DNA from: Morganella morganii_D
GTDB taxonomy: Bacteria > Pseudomonadota > Gammaproteobacteria > Enterobacterales > Enterobacteriaceae
NCBI GenBank assembly: GCA_044772875.1
Contig: CP173058.1
Location: forward strand, 3,038,001 to 3,102,000
Length of the DNA stretch: 64,000 bases
Reading direction: 5' to 3'
In this document: piece by piece, positions 1-8,430 of the stretch
Position numbering within the stretch: the first letter of the stretch is position 1
Layout: each line of letters begins with the position of its first letter
Notes under the pieces: generated by a model
What the model saw: only the letters and a program-made list of their open reading frames with translations
Told to the model about the DNA's origin: nothing
The model's database searches: none
Position numbers and translations under genes: made by a program

Positions 1-309
1 AACCAGACGCAGTTTTACGCGCAGTGGTGCGGAAAAGGTAACGCCGCGGATCTGACATTCTTTAACGTCAAATACCGGCTCACCCAGACGGAAACTGACA
101 TATTGCAGTTCAGCATTACCACTGTAGCTCTGGATCGGGAAAACGGAACGGAACGCAGCTTCCAGGCCGTTCTGACCGTCCGGATCGAGTTCAATGAATT
201 TCTGGAATGAATCCAGCTGGATAGAAAGGAGATAAGGTACATCCAGCACTTGCGGACGTTTACCAAAATCCTTACGAATACGTTTCTTCTCGGTATAGGA
301 GTAAACCAT
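1..309 (-). CDS. rpoB: RNA polymerase beta subunit, N-terminal part (runs off the window)
   Basis: The reverse strand from 309 encodes 103 residues starting MVYSYTEKKRIRKDFGKR, the conserved N-terminus of RpoB; the rest lies outside the window. RpoB is the catalytic beta subunit of RNA polymerase, and this segment forms the start of the protrusion and lobe. It is the last gene seen here of the rplKAJL-rpoBC cluster and follows rplL after a 347-base gap containing an attenuator, as in E. coli. The ATG at 307-309 is preceded by an AGGAACC-like Shine-Dalgarno. Identification is secure; only the partial length limits it. Confidence 0.97.
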   Translation of the reverse strand, partial: MVYSYTEKKRIRKDFGKRPQVLDVPYLLSIQLDSFQKFIELDPDGQNGLEAAFRSVFPIQSYSGNAELQYVSFRLGEPVFDVKECQIRGVTFSAPLRVKLRLV

Positions 310-586
310 AGGGTTCCTCAGCTCGCTTGATCAGTGACCCGGCCTGCCCGTATTGACGGACAGTCGCTACAACTATCTAATTTGGACAGAAAATTGAACA
401 TTTTCTGTTAATACCCATTGCTATTACTCTTAAATCATTTCATTGCGCTGCTGACTACCGAGCTACCCGAGCGAATCGCAGTCATCAACACAGTATATTA
501 AGTCGTCAATAGCAAAAAATATTCGGAGAGTTTGCGCATGTCAGATAACACAACTGTTACCCCGAAAACACACGCATGCGCATCAG

Positions 587-620
587 CGCAAAAAGGCTGG
601 TGACCAATAAGTCACCAGCC
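587..620 (-). terminator. Attenuator between rplL and rpoB
   Basis: On the minus strand GGCTGGTGAC, a 6-base loop and GTCACCAGCC form a perfect 10-bp stem followed by TTTTTGCGC. It lies just after rplL in the 347-base gap before rpoB. In E. coli a partial terminator at this place lowers rpoBC transcription relative to the ribosomal genes. I see no gene in the rest of 310-656; it probably carries the RNase III processing region. Confidence 0.85.
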
Positions 621-656
621 ATCAGCCATTTTCAGGCTGCTACTGCAAAAAGTGGC

Positions 657-1022
657 TTATTTAACTTCAACTTCCGCGCCAGCTTCTTCCAGAGATTTTT
701 TCAGAGTTTCAGCTTCATCTTTGCTCACACCTTCTTTCAGTGCAGCAGGTGCGCTTTCAACTAAGTCTTTAGCTTCTTTCAGGCCCAGACCGGTTGCGCC
801 GCGAACAGCTTTGATTACTGCAACTTTGTTAGCGCCGGCAGCTTTCAGAATGACGTCGAACTCAGTTTTCTCTTCAGCAGCTTCAGCAGGACCAGCAACT
901 GCAACAGCAGCAGCGGCAGCAGAAACGCCGAATTTTTCTTCCATCATGGTGATCAGTTCAACAACGTCCATTACAGACATTTCAGCAACTGCGTCCAGGA
1001 TTTGTTCTTTAGTGATAGACAT
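657..1022 (-). CDS. rplL: 50S ribosomal protein L7/L12
   Basis: A 121-residue acidic, alanine-rich protein starting MSITKEQILDAVAEMSVM. It is the multimeric stalk protein of the large subunit that recruits EF-Tu and EF-G. An N-terminal dimerisation helix (about 1-35) is followed by an Ala-rich hinge (about 36-52) and a C-terminal globular domain with the GLGLKEAKDLVE factor-binding helix. Length matches the family. It follows rplJ by 66 bases in the same transcript; the L10(L12)4 complex represses translation through the L10 leader. Confidence 0.98.
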   Translation of the reverse strand: MSITKEQILDAVAEMSVMDVVELITMMEEKFGVSAAAAAVAVAGPAEAAEEKTEFDVILKAAGANKVAVIKAVRGATGLGLKEAKDLVESAPAALKEGVSKDEAETLKKSLEEAGAEVEVK

Positions 1023-1088
1023 ACGATATGTTCCTAAAATTCAGAATAAGTTTATACGTTAAAAAGCAACGAAGAAAAGAAAGGGCAA

Positions 1089-1586
1089 TTAAGCGGCTTC
1101 TTTCTGATCGCGTAACGCTGCCAGAGTGCGAACCAGTTTGCCTGCAGCGGCTTCTTTCATGGTTGCCATCAGGCGCGCGATTGCTTCTTCGTAAGTCGGG
1201 AGTGTTGCTAAGCGATCGATATCTTTCGCTGCAATTAACTCACCTTCAAAGGCTGCGGCTTTTATCTCGAATGCAGGGTTCGCTTTCGCGAAATCTTTGA
1301 ACAGACGAGCAGCAGCGCCCGGATGTTCATGAGAAAATGCAATCAAGGTAGGGCCGGTGAATACGTCTTTCAGGCACTCATAAGAGGTACCTTCAACAGC
1401 ACGACGCAGCAGGGTGTTACGTACTACACGTACAGTAACGCCAGCTTCACGACATGCTTTACGCAGACCGGTCATTTTATCTACAGTTACACCACGGGAA
1501 TCCGCGACAACTGCAGACAGCGCACCTTTGGCAACTTCGCTGACTTCAGCAACAATCGCTTGTTTGTCTTGAAGATTTAATGCCAT
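1089..1586 (-). CDS. rplJ: 50S ribosomal protein L10
   Basis: 165 residues, MALNLQDKQAIVAEVSEVAK, the stalk base protein L10. It binds 23S rRNA through its N-terminal domain and anchors L7/L12 dimers with its C-terminal helix. The L10-L12 complex is also the autogenous repressor of this operon by binding the long leader upstream. The start has a clear AGGAGC Shine-Dalgarno. It is separated from rplA by 319 bases holding its own promoter and leader. Confidence 0.98.
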   Translation of the reverse strand: MALNLQDKQAIVAEVSEVAKGALSAVVADSRGVTVDKMTGLRKACREAGVTVRVVRNTLLRRAVEGTSYECLKDVFTGPTLIAFSHEHPGAAARLFKDFAKANPAFEIKAAAFEGELIAAKDIDRLATLPTYEEAIARLMATMKEAAAGKLVRTLAALRDQKEAA

Positions 1587-1850
1587 TAGCTTCTTGCTCC
1601 TGGTTTAGCCGGGTATACAACCCCGGAACTCACTTCACTCAGCACCGGAAGGTGAAGAGCGCTAAAACACGGTGAGCAGAATACTCGAATAAAATTCTTG
1701 TGGCTCTGTCACCGTCTACGCAGGAAAATTAAGTAATCACTTACACCTGCGGTCTTGGACGGGGCCCGGAAAAGGCCGGGCTCCAACCGAAATTCTGAGC
1801 TGTTCCTGATCCTGTGATAATTTCACAAATCAAATACAGCAAACATTGGG
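1587..1850 (-). promoter_or_regulatory. L10 leader (autoregulatory 5' UTR of rplJL)
   Basis: About 260 transcribed bases precede rplJ with no coding capacity. They contain a GC-rich hairpin (GCCCGG/CCGGGC around 1760-1782) and further pairing segments. In enterobacteria this leader is the binding site of the L10-L12 complex, which blocks rplJ translation. The call rests on position, length and the hairpin; the detailed fold was not computed. Confidence 0.75.
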
Positions 1851-1856
1851 CGTCAG

Positions 1857-1885
1857 ATTCTACAGAAACCTGACCCCAATGTAAA
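1857..1885 (-). promoter_or_regulatory. Promoter of rplJL-rpoBC (PL10)
   Basis: On the minus strand TTTACA (1880-1885) and TAGAAT (1857-1862) are separated by exactly 17 bases, a near-consensus sigma-70 promoter just beyond the rplA stop. Transcription would start near 1850 and produce the L10 leader. Confidence 0.75.
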
Positions 1886-1905
1886 GCGCTTACTATCAGC
1901 AGATA

Positions 1906-2607
1906 TTAAGCAGCAGCAGTCAGACCAGCCTGGTCGATTGCGACACCCGCACCCATGGTGGTAGACAGGCTGATTTTCTTGATGTACACGCCTTTCGCTG
2001 AAGATGGTTTTGCTTTTTTCAGCGCAACCAGCAGAGCTTCCAGGTTTTCTTTCAGTTTATCAGTATCAAAATCTACTTTACCGATAGTGGTGTGGATGAT
2101 CCCGTTTTTGTCGTTACGGTAACGAACCTGACCCGCTTTAGCGTTGTTCACAGCTTCAGCAACGTTAGGAGTTACAGTACCCACTTTCGGGTTTGGCATC
2201 AGGCCGCGCGGGCCTAAGATCTGACCTAATTGGCCAACAACGCGCATTGCATCCGGAGATGCGATAACAACGTCGAAGTCCATTTCGCCGGCTTTGATTT
2301 TGTCAGCCAGGTCTTCCATACCAACCAGTTCTGCGCCTGCCGCTTTAGCAGCTTCAGCGTTAGCGCCCTGTGCGAACACAGCTACGCGGACAGAACGACC
2401 GGTACCGTTTGGCAGTACAGTTGCACCGCGAACGTTTTGGTCAGATTTACGTGCATCGATACCCAGGTTAACAGCAACGTCAACGCTTTCAACGAATTTA
2501 GCAGTTGCTAATTCTTTCAGCAGGGCTACGGCTTCATTGATGTCGTACTGTTTGGTAGCATCAACTTTTTCACGGATATTGCGCATGCGCTTGGTCAGTT
2601 TAGCCAT
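1906..2607 (-). CDS. rplA: 50S ribosomal protein L1
   Basis: 233 residues beginning MAKLTKRMRNIREKVDATK. L1 forms the mobile L1 stalk that guides deacylated tRNA out of the E site, and it represses translation of rplK-rplA mRNA. The hallmark segments GPRGLMPNPKVGTV and NDKNGIIHTTIGKV are present and the length matches the family. Only 3 bases separate it from rplK, so the two are translationally coupled. Confidence 0.98.
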   Translation of the reverse strand: MAKLTKRMRNIREKVDATKQYDINEAVALLKELATAKFVESVDVAVNLGIDARKSDQNVRGATVLPNGTGRSVRVAVFAQGANAEAAKAAGAELVGMEDLADKIKAGEMDFDVVIASPDAMRVVGQLGQILGPRGLMPNPKVGTVTPNVAEAVNNAKAGQVRYRNDKNGIIHTTIGKVDFDTDKLKENLEALLVALKKAKPSSAKGVYIKKISLSTTMGAGVAIDQAGLTAAA

Positions 2608-2610
2608 TGA

Positions 2611-3039
2611 TTAACCCTCCACTACCAGGCCCATGGAACGAGCAGTACCTTCGATAGAACGCATCATAGCTTCTACATCGGCACCAGTCATATCCGCTGC
2701 TTTAGTCTCAGCAATTTCACGAACCTGAGCAGAGGTAATTTTACCTACTTTCTCTTTGTTCGGCTTGCCGGAACCAGATTTCAGACCTGCAGCTTTCTTC
2801 AGTAAAACTGCCGCCGGCGGAGTTTTAGTGATGAAAGTGAAAGAACGGTCAGCGTAAACAGTGATAACAACCGGGATTGGTAAACCTTTTTCCATGCTGT
2901 CTGTTTTGGCGTTAAACGCTTTACAGAATTCCATGATGTTCACACCCTGCTGACCCAGTGCAGGGCCAACCGGCGGACTTGGGTTTGCCATACCAGCTGC
3001 AACCTGCAGTTTGATATAGGCTTGTACTTTCTTAGCCAT
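2611..3039 (-). CDS. rplK: 50S ribosomal protein L11
   Basis: 142 residues starting MAKKVQAYIKLQVAAGMANP. L11 binds the GTPase-associated centre of 23S rRNA and is needed for RelA activation. The proline-rich SPPVGPALGQQGVNIMEF motif in the N-terminal domain and the C-terminal RNA-binding domain are intact. It is the first gene of the rplKA transcript, behind a strong promoter in the nusG-rplK gap. Confidence 0.98.
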   Translation of the reverse strand: MAKKVQAYIKLQVAAGMANPSPPVGPALGQQGVNIMEFCKAFNAKTDSMEKGLPIPVVITVYADRSFTFITKTPPAAVLLKKAAGLKSGSGKPNKEKVGKITSAQVREIAETKAADMTGADVEAMMRSIEGTARSMGLVVEG

Positions 3040-3141
3040 TTAAAAAATCCTCAATGTGGGTAATAACGCCGGTTATCCCGGCTCCCCTATGAATACAGAC
3101 CCGCGTAAAAACGCGAGCCCCTGAAAAACAAAAGGCGCGAA

Positions 3142-3170
3142 ATTGTAGATAAATTTCCCGCCCTTTGCAA
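3142..3170 (-). promoter_or_regulatory. Promoter of rplKA (PL11)
   Basis: On the minus strand TTGCAA (3165-3170) and TACAAT (3142-3147) are 17 bases apart in the 148-base gap between nusG and rplK. Spacing and hexamers are close to sigma-70 consensus; transcription would start near 3135. Confidence 0.75.
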
Positions 3171-3187
3171 GTCCGGAAAAGAAACCG

Positions 3188-3733
3188 TTACGGTTTTTCG
3201 ACCTGACTGAAATCCAGTTCGACCGGTGTTGCGCGACCAAAAATAGAGACTGATACCTTCAGGCGGCTCTTTTCGTAGTCGACTTCTTCAACCACACCGT
3301 TAAAGTCTGCAAACGGACCATCGGAAACACGGACCATTTCGCCCGGCTCGAACAGCGTTTTCGGACGCGGCTTATCACCCACCTGCTGCAGGCGGTTCAT
3401 AATCGCATCAACTTCTTTATCGCTGATCGGTGCAGGACGATCGGATGTTCCGCCGATGAATCCCATTACACGCGGCACATTACGCACCAGATGCCAGGAT
3501 GCATCGTTCATCACCATCTGAACCAGAACATAGCCCGGGAAGAATTTGCGCTCACTTTTGCGGCGCTGACCGCTGCGGATCTCGACGACTTCTTCCGTTG
3601 GCACCATGACTTCGCCAAATGAATCTTCCATCCCGTTGATTTTGATATGTTCACGCAGAGACTGCGCAACCCGGCTCTCGAATCCGGAGAAAGCCTGGAT
3701 GACATACCAACGTTTTTTAGGAGAATCCGACAT
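3188..3733 (-). CDS. nusG: Transcription termination/antitermination factor NusG
   Basis: 181 residues, MSDSPKKRWYVIQAFSGFE, the standard length. NusG binds RNA polymerase with its N-terminal NGN domain and suppresses pausing. Its C-terminal KOW domain (with VRVSDGPFADFNGVVEE) contacts Rho or ribosomal protein S10. It is 10 bases downstream of secE and co-transcribed with it, as in nearly all bacteria. Confidence 0.98.
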   Translation of the reverse strand: MSDSPKKRWYVIQAFSGFESRVAQSLREHIKINGMEDSFGEVMVPTEEVVEIRSGQRRKSERKFFPGYVLVQMVMNDASWHLVRNVPRVMGFIGGTSDRPAPISDKEVDAIMNRLQQVGDKPRPKTLFEPGEMVRVSDGPFADFNGVVEEVDYEKSRLKVSVSIFGRATPVELDFSQVEKP

Positions 3734-3743
3734 CTTTAGAACC

Positions 3744-4121
3744 TCAGAAGGATGTTATATAGGAAACAAGACGGACAAGGATACCATCAAGGCCCCATAA
3801 CACTAACGACATAACCGCTGTGACTGCCGCAACGATAAGTGTTGTATGCAGTGTTTCCTGACGTGTAGGCCAGATCACTTTACGCATTTCAACCCGTGCT
3901 TCGCGGGCAAAAGTCAGTGTCGCTTTGCCTTTCGTTGTCCACAGTGCAATACCACCGGCTAATGCGATGACGACAACAACTGCCAGCGCACGCAATGCAA
4001 GATTAAATTCGCGGAAGTAGTAGTTCCCGCCGATGGCAACGATCAGCAGAACTGCGACCACCAGCCATTTGGCAATGTCAGCACCACGGCCGTTTTGTTG
4101 AGCTTCGCTATTCGCACTCAT
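3744..4121 (-). CDS. secE: Preprotein translocase subunit SecE
   Basis: Small subunit of the SecYEG channel in the inner membrane. The enterobacterial start MSANSEAQQNGRGADIAKW places the ATG at 4119-4121, giving 125 residues; an upstream in-frame codon at 4139 would add six residues but lacks family support. Two N-terminal membrane helices (about 20-60) precede the essential amphipathic segment and third helix (about 90-120, with VRMRKVIWPTRQE-like REARVEMRKVIWPTRQ). It is followed directly by nusG. Confidence 0.96.
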   Translation of the reverse strand: MSANSEAQQNGRGADIAKWLVVAVLLIVAIGGNYYFREFNLALRALAVVVVIALAGGIALWTTKGKATLTFAREARVEMRKVIWPTRQETLHTTLIVAAVTAVMSLVLWGLDGILVRLVSYITSF

Positions 4122-4209
4122 AAACCAACCTGTAACCATGAAATAAAAAAGTCAGCCGGACTGCCTCGCTGTCGCAAAACAAATCAGACCAAAATTAGGG
4201 ACAGATGCA

Positions 4210-4238
4210 ATTGTATCTGACTTGGCGTCATAATCCAG
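4210..4238 (-). promoter_or_regulatory. Possible promoter of secE-nusG
   Basis: The minus strand carries TACAAT (4210-4215) about 90 bases before secE, a good -10 hexamer. The -35 region 16-17 bases further up (CTGGAT/TGGATT) is weak. A secE promoter is expected because tuf is closed by a strong terminator. Confidence 0.45.
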
Positions 4239-4281
4239 CATGAGTTTCGTATTCTTCGAGATACTCACCATTCGTTGCGTG

Positions 4282-4333
4282 AGAGCCTATCTCACCAGTA
4301 GTTGATGATCAACTAGTGATGAGATAGGTTCTT
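4282..4333. repeat. Near-perfect 50-bp palindrome between tuf and secE
   Basis: AGAGCCTATCTCACCAGTAG on the left and the complement of AGAACCTATCTCATCACTAG on the right meet at GTTGATGATCAAC, so roughly 24-bp arms pair with only a few mismatches. No T-run follows on either strand, and the proper tuf terminator lies next to it. The GAGCCTATCTCA ends recall terminal repeats of IS5-group insertion sequences, so a tiny MITE or fused IS ends is possible. That origin is a guess from memory. Confidence 0.6.
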
Positions 4334-4348
4334 CATAAAACAACGCAG

Positions 4349-4377
4349 AAAAAGGGCATCAAATGATGCCCTTTTTA
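4349..4377 (-). terminator. Terminator of the str operon after tuf
   Basis: On the minus strand AAAAAGGGCATCA/TGATGCCCTTTTT forms a 13-bp stem with a 2-base loop ending in a T-run, 20 bases past the tuf stop. Confidence 0.88.
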
Positions 4378-4395
4378 GGATTATTACATCCGTAA

Positions 4396-5580
4396 TTAAC
4401 TCATCACTTTCGCTACAACACCCGCGCCAACGGTACGGCCGCCTTCACGGATTGCGAAACGCAGACCATCGTCCATTGCGATTGGGTGGATCAGGGTAAC
4501 GATCATTTTGATGTTGTCGCCCGGCATTACCATTTCCACGCCTTCCGGCAGTTCGATGGTACCTGTTACGTCAGTTGTACGGAAGTAGAACTGAGGACGG
4601 TAGCCTTTAAAGAACGGAGTATGACGACCACCTTCATCTTTGCTCAGAATATAAACTTCTGATTCAAATTTGGTATGTGGCTTGATTGAACCCGGTTTAG
4701 CCAGAACCTGACCACGTTCGATTTCTTCACGCTTAGTACCACGCAGCAGAACACCAACGTTCTCACCCGCACGGCCTTCGTCCAGCAGTTTGCGGAACAT
4801 TTCAACACCAGTACAGGTGGTTTTCGTAGTATCTTTGATACCCACGATTTCAACTTCTTCACCAACCTTGATGATACCGCGCTCAACACGACCGGTAACA
4901 ACAGTACCACGACCGGAGATTGAGAATACGTCTTCGATTGGCAGCAGGAACGGCTTGTCAATTGCACGCTCTGGTTCAGGGATGTAAGAATCCAGGAAGC
5001 CTGCCAGTTCAACAATTTTCGCTTCCCACTCAGCTTCGCCTTCCAGTGCTTTCAGCGCTGAACCGCGAACGATTGGGGTGTCGTCGCCCGGGAAATCGTA
5101 CTGAGACAGAAGTTCACGAACTTCCATTTCTACCAGTTCCAGCAGCTCTTCATCATCAACCATGTCACATTTGTTCAGGAATACGATGATGTAAGGAACG
5201 CCAACCTGACGACCTAACAGGATGTGCTCACGGGTCTGCGGCATAGGGCCATCAGTTGCAGCAACAACCAGGATAGCGCCGTCCATCTGTGCAGCACCGG
5301 TGATCATGTTTTTAACGTAGTCGGCGTGCCCCGGGCAGTCAACGTGCGCGTAGTGGCGGGTCGGAGTATCGTATTCAACATGAGAGGTGTTGATGGTGAT
5401 ACCACGCGCTTTTTCTTCCGGCGCATTATCGATCTGATCGAATGCACGGGCAGCACCGCCGTAGGTTTTAGCCAGTACGGTAGTGATTGCAGCAGTCAGG
5501 GTAGTTTTACCGTGGTCAACGTGGCCGATAGTACCAACGTTAACGTGCGGTTTCGTACGTTCAAATTTTTCTTTAGACAC
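4396..5580 (-). CDS. tuf: Elongation factor Tu
   Basis: 394 residues starting MSKEKFERTKPHVNVGTIGH. EF-Tu delivers aminoacyl-tRNA to the ribosome in a GTP-dependent way. The G-domain motifs GHVDHGKTT, DCPGHADY and NKCDMVDD are intact, followed by the two beta-barrel domains. Upstream on the same strand is fusA (gap 76 bases), so this is the str-operon copy by its 5' side. Downstream, however, comes secE, which in E. coli follows tufB. No tRNA genes precede it. Whether a second tuf exists elsewhere cannot be seen here. Confidence 0.98.
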   Translation of the reverse strand: MSKEKFERTKPHVNVGTIGHVDHGKTTLTAAITTVLAKTYGGAARAFDQIDNAPEEKARGITINTSHVEYDTPTRHYAHVDCPGHADYVKNMITGAAQMDGAILVVAATDGPMPQTREHILLGRQVGVPYIIVFLNKCDMVDDEELLELVEMEVRELLSQYDFPGDDTPIVRGSALKALEGEAEWEAKIVELAGFLDSYIPEPERAIDKPFLLPIEDVFSISGRGTVVTGRVERGIIKVGEEVEIVGIKDTTKTTCTGVEMFRKLLDEGRAGENVGVLLRGTKREEIERGQVLAKPGSIKPHTKFESEVYILSKDEGGRHTPFFKGYRPQFYFRTTDVTGTIELPEGVEMVMPGDNIKMIVTLIHPIAMDDGLRFAIREGGRTVGAGVVAKVMS

Positions 5581-5656
5581 GACTCTATTCCTTATGGAGT
5601 CCCTTCTTCACTGTGAGAAGGGACTGAAATTAACGAGTTAAACCGGTAAATACCGA

Positions 5657-7783
5657 TTATTTTGCATTACGAGCTTCAATAACAGCCTGAGCTACGTTAT
5701 TTGGCGCTTCATTATACTTCAGGAATTCCATGGAGTAAGAAGCACGGCCCTGGGTCTGTGAACGCAGGTCAGTTGCATAACCAAACATTTCAGACAGTGG
5801 CACTTGCGCACGGACGATTTTACCGGTAGGCATGTCATCCATACCTTCAATCATACCGCGACGACGGTTCAGGTCACCAATGACGTCACCCATGTAGTCT
5901 TCCGGTGTTTCCACCTCAACTTTCATGATTGGTTCCAGCAGAACTGGTTTCGCTTTTTTGAAGCCGTCTTTAAACGCCAGAGATGCTGCCAGTTTAAACG
6001 CCAGTTCAGAGGAGTCAACATCATGGTATGAACCGAAGTGCAGACGAACACCCATGTTAACAACAGGGTAGCCTGCTAACGGACCAGACTTCAGCTGCTC
6101 CTGGATACCTTTGTCAACTGCAGGGATGTATTCACCAGGAATCACACCACCTTTGATTTCGTTGACAAATTCGTATTCCATGTTGACGCCTTCTGCGTCT
6201 TTCTTGTTCAGCGGGAACATGTCGATAACAACATGACCGTACTGACCACGACCACCGGACTGTTTAGCGTGTTTACCTTCGATATCAGTCACTTTAGTAG
6301 TGATTGCTTCGCGGTAGGCAACCTGTGGTTTACCCACGTTCGCTTCAACTTTGAACTCACGACGCATACGGTCGACCAGAACGTCCAGGTGTAATTCACC
6401 CATACCGGCGATGATAGTCTGGTTAGTCTCTTCATCACTTGATACGCGGAATGACGGGTCTTCCTGTGCCAGACGGCCCAGTGCGATACCCATTTTTTCC
6501 TGGTCAGCTTTGGTTTTCGGCTCGATTGCAACAGAGATTACCGGCTCAGGGAATTCCATACGCTCCAGGATGATTGGTGCTTCAATCGCACACAGAGTAT
6601 CACCTGTAGTGACGTCTTTCAGACCGATAGCAGCCGCGATGTCACCAGCGCGAACTTCTTTAATCTCTTCACGTTTGTTAGCGTGCATCTGAACGATACG
6701 GCCGAAACGTTCTTTCCTGGATTTAACCGGGTTCAGTACGGTATCACCGGAGTTAACAACACCAGAGTACACACGGAAGAACGTCAGGTTACCCACGAAC
6801 GGGTCGGTTGCAATTTTAAATGCCAGAGATGCAAACGGCTCTTCGTCAGAAGAGTGACGCTCAGCAGGAGTATCTTTACCGTCGTCCAGAATACCTTTAA
6901 TTGCAGGAACTTCTGTCGGAGATGGCAGGTACTCAACAACCGCATCCAGCATCGCCTGAACACCTTTGTTCTTAAATGCAGAACCACAGGTTACCAAGAT
7001 AATTTCGTTCGCCAGTACGCGCTGACGTAATGCTGTTTTGATTTCAGCTTCAGTCAGTTCTTCACCGCCGAGATATTTTTCCATCAGCTCTTCAGAGGCT
7101 TCAGCTGCGGCTTCAACCAGATTCTGGTGCCATTCGTCAGCTAATTCCTGCATGTTTGCCGGGATATCTTCGTAAGTGAAGGTAACGCCCTGGTCTTCTT
7201 CACTCCACTGAATAGCTTTCATTTTAACCAGGTCAACAACACCGGTGAATGACTCTTCAGCGCCGATAGCTAACTGAAGTGGTACCGGGTTGGCCGCTAA
7301 GCGGGTTTTGATCTGCTCAACAACTTTCAGGAAGTTTGCACCCATACGGTCCATTTTGTTAACGAACGCGATACGCGGTACATGATATTTGTTTGCCTGG
7401 CGCCATACGGTTTCAGACTGTGGCTGAACACCACCAACGGCACAGTAAACCATCACAGCACCATCAAGAACACGCATGGAACGTTCTACTTCGATTGTGA
7501 AGTCAACGTGCCCCGGGGTGTCGATGATGTTGATGCGGTGTGGTTCAAATTGTTTACCCATACCAGACCAGAACGCTGTGGTTGCTGCGGAGGTGATAGT
7601 AATACCACGCTCTTGTTCCTGCTCCATCCAGTCCATCGTTGCTGAACCTTCGTGGGTCTCACCAATTTTATGGTTCACACCTGTATAGAACAGAATACGT
7701 TCTGTTGTGGTGGTTTTACCGGCGTCGATATGTGCACTGATACCGATATTACGGTAACGTGAAATGGGTGTTTGACGAGCCAT
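5657..7783 (-). CDS. fusA: Elongation factor G
   Basis: 708 residues from the ATG at 7781-7783, MARQTPISRYRNIGISAHID; an in-frame upstream extension to 7846 runs through the intergenic region and is not expected. EF-G is the translocation GTPase. AHIDAGKTTTTERIL (P-loop), DTPGHVDF and NKMDRMGAN mark the G domain, followed by domains II-V including the RGQYGHVVID segment of domain IV. It lies between rpsG and tuf in the str operon. Confidence 0.98.
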   Translation of the reverse strand: MARQTPISRYRNIGISAHIDAGKTTTTERILFYTGVNHKIGETHEGSATMDWMEQEQERGITITSAATTAFWSGMGKQFEPHRINIIDTPGHVDFTIEVERSMRVLDGAVMVYCAVGGVQPQSETVWRQANKYHVPRIAFVNKMDRMGANFLKVVEQIKTRLAANPVPLQLAIGAEESFTGVVDLVKMKAIQWSEEDQGVTFTYEDIPANMQELADEWHQNLVEAAAEASEELMEKYLGGEELTEAEIKTALRQRVLANEIILVTCGSAFKNKGVQAMLDAVVEYLPSPTEVPAIKGILDDGKDTPAERHSSDEEPFASLAFKIATDPFVGNLTFFRVYSGVVNSGDTVLNPVKSRKERFGRIVQMHANKREEIKEVRAGDIAAAIGLKDVTTGDTLCAIEAPIILERMEFPEPVISVAIEPKTKADQEKMGIALGRLAQEDPSFRVSSDEETNQTIIAGMGELHLDVLVDRMRREFKVEANVGKPQVAYREAITTKVTDIEGKHAKQSGGRGQYGHVVIDMFPLNKKDAEGVNMEYEFVNEIKGGVIPGEYIPAVDKGIQEQLKSGPLAGYPVVNMGVRLHFGSYHDVDSSELAFKLAASLAFKDGFKKAKPVLLEPIMKVEVETPEDYMGDVIGDLNRRRGMIEGMDDMPTGKIVRAQVPLSEMFGYATDLRSQTQGRASYSMEFLKYNEAPNNVAQAVIEARNAK

Positions 7784-7863
7784 TTTTTCCTCTCTCTTGG
7801 ACGTTCGTTTAATTTGGTCGGGCAGCCTTACGGCTACCCTATACACAATTCACTACGGTTTGA

Positions 7864-8334
7864 TTACCAACGGTAGTGTGCGAACGCCTTATTAGCTTCT
7901 GCCATACGGTGAACGTCTTCACGTTTCTTAACGGCAGTGCCTTTGTTTTCAGCTGCATCGGATAATTCATTTGCCAGGCGCAGAGCCATGGACTTATCAC
8001 CGCGTTTACGGGCAGCTTCAACGATCCAGCGCATTGCTAATGCATTACGGCGGACCGGACGAACTTCAACCGGCACCTGGTAAGTAGAACCACCAACACG
8101 GCGGGACTTAACTTCGACAGTCGGACGCACGTTATCCAGTGCGATTTCGAACGCTTCCAGGTGATCTTTACCTGAACGCTGAGCCAGGGTCTCAAGCGCG
8201 GTATATACGATTGATTCTGCAGTAGATTTTTTACCGTCTACCATCAGGATATTTACAAATTTAGCCAACAGCTCTGATCCGAACTTAGGATCTGGCAGAA
8301 TTTTACGTTGACCAATTACACGACGACGTGGCAT
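7864..8334 (-). CDS. rpsG: 30S ribosomal protein S7
   Basis: 156 residues, MPRRRVIGQRKILPDPKFGS. S7 nucleates assembly of the 3' domain of 16S rRNA and sits at the E site. In E. coli it represses the str operon by binding the rpsL-rpsG intergenic RNA; a 96-base gap of this kind is present at 8335-8430. The length equals the short S7 form, without the C-terminal extension of E. coli K-12. Confidence 0.98.
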   Translation of the reverse strand: MPRRRVIGQRKILPDPKFGSELLAKFVNILMVDGKKSTAESIVYTALETLAQRSGKDHLEAFEIALDNVRPTVEVKSRRVGGSTYQVPVEVRPVRRNALAMRWIVEAARKRGDKSMALRLANELSDAAENKGTAVKKREDVHRMAEANKAFAHYRW

Positions 8335-8430
8335 GGAAATACTCCGTTGTTAATTCAGGGTTGTCCAAAACTCGATGAGTTTATTTGACATTAATGCGAT
8401 AAATGTTTGGCCTTACTTAACGGAGAACCA

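Noticed and set aside
1815..1829. TGTGATAATTTCACA looked like a CRP site
   Set aside because: The half-sites are five bases apart rather than six, and it lies inside the transcribed L10 leader.
4122..4395. tRNA genes expected near tuf and secE
   Set aside because: No cloverleaf or CCA-ended tRNA sequence could be recognised in the gap.
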